Below are positions 59,343-64,000 of a stretch of 64,000 nt of DNA, one piece after another. The notes under the pieces were generated by a model. It saw nothing but the letters and a program-made list of their open reading frames with translations, was not told the origin of the DNA and searched no databases. Every line of letters begins with the position of its first letter. Within the stretch, counting starts at the first letter, position 1. The position numbers were made by a program, and so were the translations under genes. The stretch comes from Pseudonocardia sp. EC080619-01. GTDB lineage: Bacteria; Actinomycetota; Actinomycetes; Mycobacteriales; Pseudonocardiaceae. The DNA lies in contig NZ_CP012185.1 of the NCBI RefSeq assembly GCF_001420995.1, positions 434,001 to 498,000 of the forward strand, read 5' to 3'.

Positions 59343-60971
59343 TCAGTCCGCGAGCAGGCGGAAGATCGCACTTTCACGATCTCCCGTGACGTAGATGCTG
59401 CCGTCCGAATCGACCCCGATCCCACCGGACCGCGGGTGGGGCTGGTCGAGCTGCCCGACCGAGAGGCCCTCCACGAGCACGGCCGGTTCGGTATCGAGCC
59501 GCAGCACCCTGCCACCTTCGGTGTCCAGCACGACGACCTGCCCGCCGGCGTCCACCGTCACGGCGCGCGGCGTCCCGAGCCCCTCCGCCACCGTCGTCAC
59601 CCCACCGCTCACCGGATCGACCACGAGAACCCGCCCACCCGACGCGTCCGCCACGAGAATCCGCCCGTCACCATCCGACGCGAGCCCGACCGGAGTCCCG
59701 ATCCCCTCTGCGAGCGGCCGGATCGCATCACCGTCGGCCCGTACCAACCGCCCGAGCCCCGGCTCCGCGACGACGACGGACCCGTCGTCCAGCTCGACCG
59801 CGTCCGCCGGATCCACGAACCCCTCGAACCGCCGGACAGGTTTCACATCGTGATCGGTCACCTGCACCGACCCGATCATCTCCGACACGAGCACCAGGTG
59901 CTCCGCGTTCGCACTGATCGCCGACGGAAACTCGATCTTCGACGCGTGCCGCCGAGCCACCTCACGCAATTCCCCGCTCTCCGGGGCGATCGCCCGTACC
60001 GCGACGCTGTCGGCGATGAAGATCTCACCCGAGTCCGCCGACGGCCGGGCCATGTCCACCGGGAACGCGAGCGGACTCGACGTCAGCACCCGCAGGGTCC
60101 CGTCGGCGAGGTTCACCTCGGTGATGGCGCTGTCGGCCATGTTCGCGACGTAGGCCCGGTCGTCGTCGGCGATCACCATGTTGTCGGAGGCGATCGGGAG
60201 CTCGACCACTGTCCGCGTGCTGCCTGCGGAGATGTCGACCTGCAGGAGCGCGCCGCCGATGCTGTCCAGCACGTAGAGCTGGTCGGACGAGTCGAACCGG
60301 ACCGAGACCGGCTGCTGCAGTCCCTCGACCACGACCGTCTTCTCGCCGGTCTCCGGGTCGATGCGCGCGACCTGCCCGGTCTTGCCGAGCGGGGCGTAGA
60401 TCTGACCGTCCGGTCCGAAGTCGAAGGCGTTGGGCTGGCCCAGGTCGGACGCGACGAGGCGGTCGGGTTTCTCGCCCCGCGGGTCGATCTCCCACAGTCC
60501 GTCCTCGCGGAACGTCTGGCCGACGAACAGCCGCTCGCCGGCCCGGTCGAAGGCGATCGAGTTCACCCACGGGATCCCGTCGGTGATGGTCCGGACAGTC
60601 CCGTCCGGGCTCTGCGAGCCGACGGTGCCGCGCGGGGGATTGGTCCAGTAGATCGTCCCGTCGTCGCCGATCGCGACGTCATCGGACTCGCTTTCGGGGG
60701 CCGGCACCGCGGGGGAGGCCTTGCCGGTCGCGGGGTCGAATCGGGTGATCGAGTCGGCGGCGAGGCTCGCCACCAGGATGGTGCCGTCGGGATGCAGCGC
60801 CAGGCCGTTGGGGGCGCGGAGCGGGCCGCCGGCGTGCACCTGTTCGAGGGTGTAGCCATCTGCGACGACGGGTTCGGGGTCGGCGGAGGCGGCGGGTGCG
60901 GCCCCGCACCCGGCCGAGCCGATGAATGCGACGAGAGCGAAGAGCGGTGTTGCGCGGCGTCGGGCAACCAT
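59343..60971 (-). CDS. Beta-propeller (NHL/SMP-30-like) lipoprotein
   Basis: 542 residues from ATG 60971, with tgaggagaccc upstream. The signal peptide ends in lipobox IGSAGC. The mature protein consists of repeated propeller blades, for example NGLALHPDGTILVASLAADS, NAFDFGPDGQIYAPLGKTGQ, GLASDGDGRILVADASGGRV and GGIGVDSDGSIYVTGD. Two six- or seven-blade propellers in tandem would fit the length. It should be anchored outside the membrane, where such proteins act as lactonases or binding proteins. It is the last gene of the 64.0-59.3 kb operon. Confidence 0.82.
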   Translation of the reverse strand: MVARRRATPLFALVAFIGSAGCGAAPAASADPEPVVADGYTLEQVHAGGPLRAPNGLALHPDGTILVASLAADSITRFDPATGKASPAVPAPESESDDVAIGDDGTIYWTNPPRGTVGSQSPDGTVRTITDGIPWVNSIAFDRAGERLFVGQTFREDGLWEIDPRGEKPDRLVASDLGQPNAFDFGPDGQIYAPLGKTGQVARIDPETGEKTVVVEGLQQPVSVRFDSSDQLYVLDSIGGALLQVDISAGSTRTVVELPIASDNMVIADDDRAYVANMADSAITEVNLADGTLRVLTSSPLAFPVDMARPSADSGEIFIADSVAVRAIAPESGELREVARRHASKIEFPSAISANAEHLVLVSEMIGSVQVTDHDVKPVRRFEGFVDPADAVELDDGSVVVAEPGLGRLVRADGDAIRPLAEGIGTPVGLASDGDGRILVADASGGRVLVVDPVSGGVTTVAEGLGTPRAVTVDAGGQVVVLDTEGGRVLRLDTEPAVLVEGLSVGQLDQPHPRSGGIGVDSDGSIYVTGDRESAIFRLLAD

Positions 60972-60979
60972 GGGTCTCC

Positions 60980-61465
60980 TCAGTGGCTCAGGGCGTACAG
61001 GCGGTCGAACCCGCTGCGGTGGAAGACGAGCGGCGGCGTGTCGGTGGTCTCGAACTCGTGCACCCGGAGCAGGGCGAAGGCGTGATCGCCTGCGGACATC
61101 TCGCTCTCGAGCGAGCACTCGAACCACCCGGACGCACCGTCGAGCACCACGGCGCCGCCGAGACGGATGGAGTGGTCGACCCCCGAGAACCGGTCGCGGT
61201 CCTTCGCCGCGAGGCATCGCGCCGCCGCGTCCTGCTCGGCGGCGAGGATGCTGACCCCGAGCCGCGGTAGCGAGCGCAGCACCCGCCAGGTGCGGGACGT
61301 GTCCTGCAGGCAGATCCCCACCAGTGGCGGGTCCAGCGACACCGGAACGAATGTGCTCACTGCCATCCCGACCGGCCGCCCATCGGGCCCCTGTCCGCAG
61401 ACTGCGACGATCCCGCTGGGGAACTGTGCGAACCCGTGGCGCAGGAGCTGGGTCGCGCCCGTCAT
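60980..61465 (-). CDS. Flavin reductase-like protein
   Basis: 161 residues from ATG 61465, overlapping the previous stop. The flavin reductase domain shows LLRHGFAQFPSGIVAVCGQG, GMAVSTFVPVSLDPPLVGIC and WRVLRSLPRLGVSILAAEQD. It is similar in type to the reductase at 50112. Probably it supplies reduced flavin to an oxygenase that is not encoded in this operon's visible part. Confidence 0.85.
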   Translation of the reverse strand: MTGATQLLRHGFAQFPSGIVAVCGQGPDGRPVGMAVSTFVPVSLDPPLVGICLQDTSRTWRVLRSLPRLGVSILAAEQDAAARCLAAKDRDRFSGVDHSIRLGGAVVLDGASGWFECSLESEMSAGDHAFALLRVHEFETTDTPPLVFHRSGFDRLYALSH

Positions 61466-61896
61466 GACGCGAGTCCGAACTGGCCGGCGACGAGGCCGGG
61501 CACGACCGGACTCCAGAACCGGCAGAAGCGGTCGATCGGCGCGGCGGAGTCGTCGACCACGTGCAGGACCGGGGCCAGGCACGTCGCACCAGCTCGGAGC
61601 AGCAGGGGCCGGATGTCGCGATCGGCGGTCTGCACCTCCGACGGCCAGGCCCCGACCGCGGCGACGAACGCAGTGGCGCCGGCCAGGTCGGCGTCGCGCA
61701 GCAGGCGGATGACCTCGGGATCCGCGTGCCGTCCGGACACCGTCACGGCGACAACGAGCAGGTCAGCTCGCGTGAACTCCACGACTGAACCCGGGGCGAG
61801 CACGACCTCGGCGTCGCGCCCGACCAGACCCCGTGCGAGGTGAGCGCCGACCGCCGTCGCAGCGGAAGAGGACAGCGCGACCACCGTGGCGTTCAC
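61462..61896 (-). CDS. Flavodoxin-fold protein (NADPH-dependent FMN reductase-like)
   Basis: 144 residues from GTG 61896, overlapping the YciI gene's stop. It begins VVALSSSAATAVGAHLARGL, a strand-loop-helix like the FMN phosphate loop, and continues FTRADLLVVAVTVSGRHADP and GATAFVAAVGAWPSEVQTAD. This fits a short flavodoxin-like fold, though family membership is not certain. It lies between the YciI and the flavin reductase genes, consistent with a redox role. Confidence 0.55.
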   Translation of the reverse strand: MNATVVALSSSAATAVGAHLARGLVGRDAEVVLAPGSVVEFTRADLLVVAVTVSGRHADPEVIRLLRDADLAGATAFVAAVGAWPSEVQTADRDIRPLLLRAGATCLAPVLHVVDDSAAPIDRFCRFWSPVVPGLVAGQFGLAS

Positions 61897-62207
61897 AACG
61901 ACGGTCCGTCCGGGTTGGACGACAGCTCACTGAACGCCCCGAAGAACGGGTCCCACTCGGTGATCCGCAGGTTCTCGATGACACCGTTCGGCCAGAACGG
62001 GTCGGTGCGGATGATCTCCCGCAGCGCGGTCTCGTCGTCGGCCCGCATCACGAGCAGCCCGTGCCGCACGGGCGTGCCGACCGACGGGCCGGAGGCGACG
62101 ACGACGCCGTCGTCGACCTGCTGTCTGATCCAGTCGACGTGCGGACGCACCCACTGCTGCCAGGTGGCCTCGTCCGGGTGGTCGAAGGTCACGAGGAAGA
62201 CGGCCAT
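61893..62207 (-). CDS. YciI-like protein
   Basis: 104 residues from ATG 62207, after ggagctgaactc. The ferredoxin-like fold is recognised from AVFLVTFDHPDEATWQQWVR, the conserved HVDW/His-Asp pair, SGPSVGTPVRHGLLVMRADD and IRTDPFWPNGVIENLRITEW. Relatives include muconolactone isomerase-like and dehydrochlorinase enzymes of aromatic pathways. It probably acts as an isomerase or hydrolase in the operon. Confidence 0.82.
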   Translation of the reverse strand: MAVFLVTFDHPDEATWQQWVRPHVDWIRQQVDDGVVVASGPSVGTPVRHGLLVMRADDETALREIIRTDPFWPNGVIENLRITEWDPFFGAFSELSSNPDGPSL

Positions 62208-62219
62208 GAGTTCAGCTCC

Positions 62220-63152
62220 TCACCAGGCGAAGGTCAGCGGTTGCGCGGTGTCGGCGGCGCCGGGGACCGGGCCCACATGCCGCAGGAAGCCCAGGGCCGG
62301 GACCCCCTGGGCGTCGAGCCAGTTCGCGGTCTCGACGAGCGCCGCGAGGTCGAGGCCGGTGCCGTGGCCGGCGAGTTCGAGGGCTTGGACGGCGTCCTCG
62401 GTGCACACCCCGCCGCCGCGCTGGCCGGGCATCGCGGGGTGCCCGCCGCTGCCCGCGAGCGCGACGTCGATCGTGCCGACCCCGAGGCCGGCGAGCTCCA
62501 GGACGTTCGCGACGCCCAGGCCGCGGTTGTCGTGCACCTGCACGGTCACCGTGTCGAGCGCTACGAACCCGGCCGCGACCTCGAGCAGCTCGCGGATCTG
62601 GCGTGGGGCGGCGTAGCCGAACGAGTCGGCGAGCACCCAGGATGTGACGCCGATGTCGGCGAGCCGGCGCAGCAGCGGCTCGATCTCGGCGCGGCCGCGG
62701 GCGGGGCCGGTGGGCCCGCCCCAGGCGAAGATGACGTAGGTTGACAGCGCCGTCGGCAGGTCCTGCGCGACGGCGGCGAGCCGTTCCAGCTGGGCGAGCG
62801 ACTCCTCGGTCGTGCGGCCGATGTTCGCCCGGGCGAAGTCCTCGTCGGCGGACAGCAGGAACGAGGCGGAGTCGGCGCCGGCGTCGGCCGCGGCCCGCAG
62901 GCCCCGCTCGTTGCCGATGCAGCAGCCGAGCGTCAGCCCGTCGATGTCGCGGACGGCACTGAACACCTCGGCGGCGTCGGCGAGGCCGGGAATCAGGTCA
63001 GGGCGGACGAACGAGGAGAGCTCGAAGTCCTGCACTCCGGCGTCGACCAGGCGACGGACGAGCTCGAGCTTCAGCTCGGTCGGGGCCGGGTGGACCTGGA
63101 AGGTCAGCCGCGGGGCGATCTCCCGGAGTCGGACGGTGGGTGGCGTGCTCAT
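62220..63152 (-). CDS. HMG-CoA lyase-like enzyme
   Basis: 310 residues from ATG 63152. The family's DRE-TIM metallolyase pattern is present: VRLREIAPRLTFQVHPAPTE, ELSSFVRPDLIPGLADAAEV, VQVHDNRGLGVANVLELAGL and the Gly-rich lid GSGGHPAMPGQRGGGVCTED with the catalytic Cys. It cleaves a 3-hydroxy-3-methylglutaryl-CoA-like thioester to acetyl-CoA and an oxoacid, or does the reverse aldol on a related CoA ester made by the ligase gene upstream. Confidence 0.85.
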   Translation of the reverse strand: MSTPPTVRLREIAPRLTFQVHPAPTELKLELVRRLVDAGVQDFELSSFVRPDLIPGLADAAEVFSAVRDIDGLTLGCCIGNERGLRAAADAGADSASFLLSADEDFARANIGRTTEESLAQLERLAAVAQDLPTALSTYVIFAWGGPTGPARGRAEIEPLLRRLADIGVTSWVLADSFGYAAPRQIRELLEVAAGFVALDTVTVQVHDNRGLGVANVLELAGLGVGTIDVALAGSGGHPAMPGQRGGGVCTEDAVQALELAGHGTGLDLAALVETANWLDAQGVPALGFLRHVGPVPGAADTAQPLTFAW

Positions 63153-63158
63153 CAGGGG

Positions 63159-64000
63159 TCAGCCGTCCTTGGGGTCGCGGCGTCGGGTGGGGGTCAGGCC
63201 GTCGGCCTCGGCATCCCAAGCGTCGTCGGTCAGGCCGGTCTCGCGCAGCGCGGCCTTGCGGATCTTGCCGGTGGGGGTGGCGGGCAGGGTGCCGACGACC
63301 CGGTAATAACGGGGCACCATGAAGTGCGGCATCGCGCGGTCGCAGTGCGCGAAGAGGTCCTTCAGGTCGATGGCGGTGCCGTCCTCGGCGACCACGACCG
63401 CCATCACCTCCTGCTCGCCCAGGTCGGAGGCGACGCCGACGGCGGCGGCCTCGGCGACGGCCGGGTGTCCGAGTAGGACGGCCTCGACCTCCTGCGAGGA
63501 CACGTTCTCGCCGCGGCGGCGCAGCGCGTCCTTCTTGCGGTCGACGAAGTAGAAGAAGCCGTCGTCGTCGGTGAAGCCGAGGTCGCCGGTGTGCCACCAC
63601 AGATCGCGGGAGGTCTCGACGGTCGCGTCGGGCTGGTGGTAGTAGCCGGAGAACATGATGTGCGGCGCCCGGGGCCGGTAGACGATCTCGCCGACCTGGC
63701 CGGGGGCGACGCGGAACCCGTCGTCGTCGTGGACCTCGAGCTCGGTGGTGGCCGACGGGACGCCCATCGAGCCGATCTTGCGGTCCGCGATCGGGTTCCA
63801 GACGATCGTCTTGATCTCGGTCAGCCCGTAGCCCTCGACGACGTGTACCCTGAAGCGTTCCTCGACCGCGGTCAGCACCGGGGGCGGGGCGGGCGCGGCG
63901 AAGACCTTGCGCGCCATGTGCTCCCGGTCCCGGTCTGACGGTGGCTGGGCTAGCAGCATCGGCAGGATCGAGCCGAGCGCGTTGAACTGGGTGACCTCGT
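63159..64000 (-). CDS. AMP-dependent acyl-CoA synthetase, 5' truncated by window edge
   Basis: The C-terminal about 280 residues of an adenylate-forming ligase, still open at base 64000. Motifs are VVEGYGLTEIKTIVWNPIAD, PGQVGEIVYRPRAPHIMFSG, WWHTGDLGFTDDDGFFYFVD then RKKDALRRRGENVSS (hinge) and LPATPTGKIRKAALRETG with the catalytic Lys. It activates a carboxylic acid as CoA thioester, probably feeding the HMG-CoA lyase-like enzyme 6 bp downstream. The substrate cannot be read from this part. Confidence 0.88.
   Translation of the reverse strand, partial: EVTQFNALGSILPMLLAQPPSDRDREHMARKVFAAPAPPPVLTAVEERFRVHVVEGYGLTEIKTIVWNPIADRKIGSMGVPSATTELEVHDDDGFRVAPGQVGEIVYRPRAPHIMFSGYYHQPDATVETSRDLWWHTGDLGFTDDDGFFYFVDRKKDALRRRGENVSSQEVEAVLLGHPAVAEAAAVGVASDLGEQEVMAVVVAEDGTAIDLKDLFAHCDRAMPHFMVPRYYRVVGTLPATPTGKIRKAALRETGLTDDAWDAEADGLTPTRRRDPKDG

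Noticed and set aside
1..64000. CRISPR array, rRNA genes, prophage structural genes, polyketide or nonribosomal peptide clusters
   Set aside because: I saw no regularly spaced direct repeats, rRNA signatures, capsid/tail genes or modular synthase domains.

Overview
The window is high-GC DNA (by eye about 70 percent) with frequent GTG starts, 4-base ATGA/GTGA start-stop overlaps and actinobacterial gene families: a WhiA-like protein, ANTAR, PucR, a Ser/Thr kinase, a DevS-like kinase, a chaplin-like secreted protein and FadE-type acyl-CoA dehydrogenases. The best guess is a member of the Pseudonocardiaceae, probably Pseudonocardia-like. That is inferred from gene content and was not tested by any search.

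Region 1 (1-17.8 kb) is regulatory and stress-related. It opens with the 3' part of a GMC oxidoreductase and a coupled partner. Three universal stress protein genes follow, together with a kinase core that has no sensor. Two sequences matching the DevR/DosR box lie about 100 bp upstream of the two USP promoters, so the cluster looks like a hypoxia/dormancy-type regulon. Further on are a MerR-type gene, AraC and TetR regulators, an ANTAR protein, a WhiA paralog, a soluble Ser/Thr kinase and a small secreted chaplin-like protein. An IS481-family element with a 6-bp target duplication sits in an already decaying NTF2-like gene, and a STAS gene is broken twice.

Region 2 (17.8-26.5 kb) mixes relics and catabolic genes. 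It holds the remains of an FtsK/TraSA-type transfer ATPase, a two-subunit acyl-CoA dehydrogenase pair whose second gene carries a frameshift, a TetR regulator and an SDR relic. An aldehyde dehydrogenase and a heme aldoxime dehydratase follow, then a MucR-like zinc-finger regulator coupled to a small zinc-ribbon protein.

Region 3 (26.6-34.2 kb) has a two-gene ABC exporter whose ATPase domains have complementary losses, coupled to a CHY zinc-finger protein. Convergent to it is a formate dehydrogenase-cyanase operon. An M24 peptidase-like protein, an HTH-TOBE (Mop-like) protein and an APH-family kinase follow.

Region 4 (34.4-43.6 kb) looks like one extracytoplasmic copper locus. A radical copper oxidase (galactose/glyoxal oxidase type) is coupled to a membrane-anchored partner. 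A two-component system comes next, then a fully overlapping four-gene operon: a secreted protein with a His/Met tail, a paralog of the membrane partner, a cupredoxin-like lipoprotein and a polytopic membrane protein. This is the best candidate here for an undescribed system.

Region 5 (44.2-47 kb) contains a frameshifted PadR gene with hypC-like and truncated hypF genes (a remnant of hydrogenase maturation), and an intact nucleotidyltransferase/HTH toxin-antitoxin-like pair.

Region 6 (47-64 kb) is an aromatic or alicyclic catabolic island. One operon encodes a two-component flavin monooxygenase, an extradiol dioxygenase and a FAH-family hydrolase. Divergent from it are RibBA, a PucR regulator (opposite strand) and an operon for acetoacetyl-CoA synthetase-like ligase, two amidohydrolases, an NTF2-like protein and an aldo/keto reductase. 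A tRNA 3' fragment at 59.0 kb separates these from a second minus-strand operon: acyl-CoA synthetase, HMG-CoA lyase-like, YciI, flavodoxin-like protein, flavin reductase and a beta-propeller lipoprotein.
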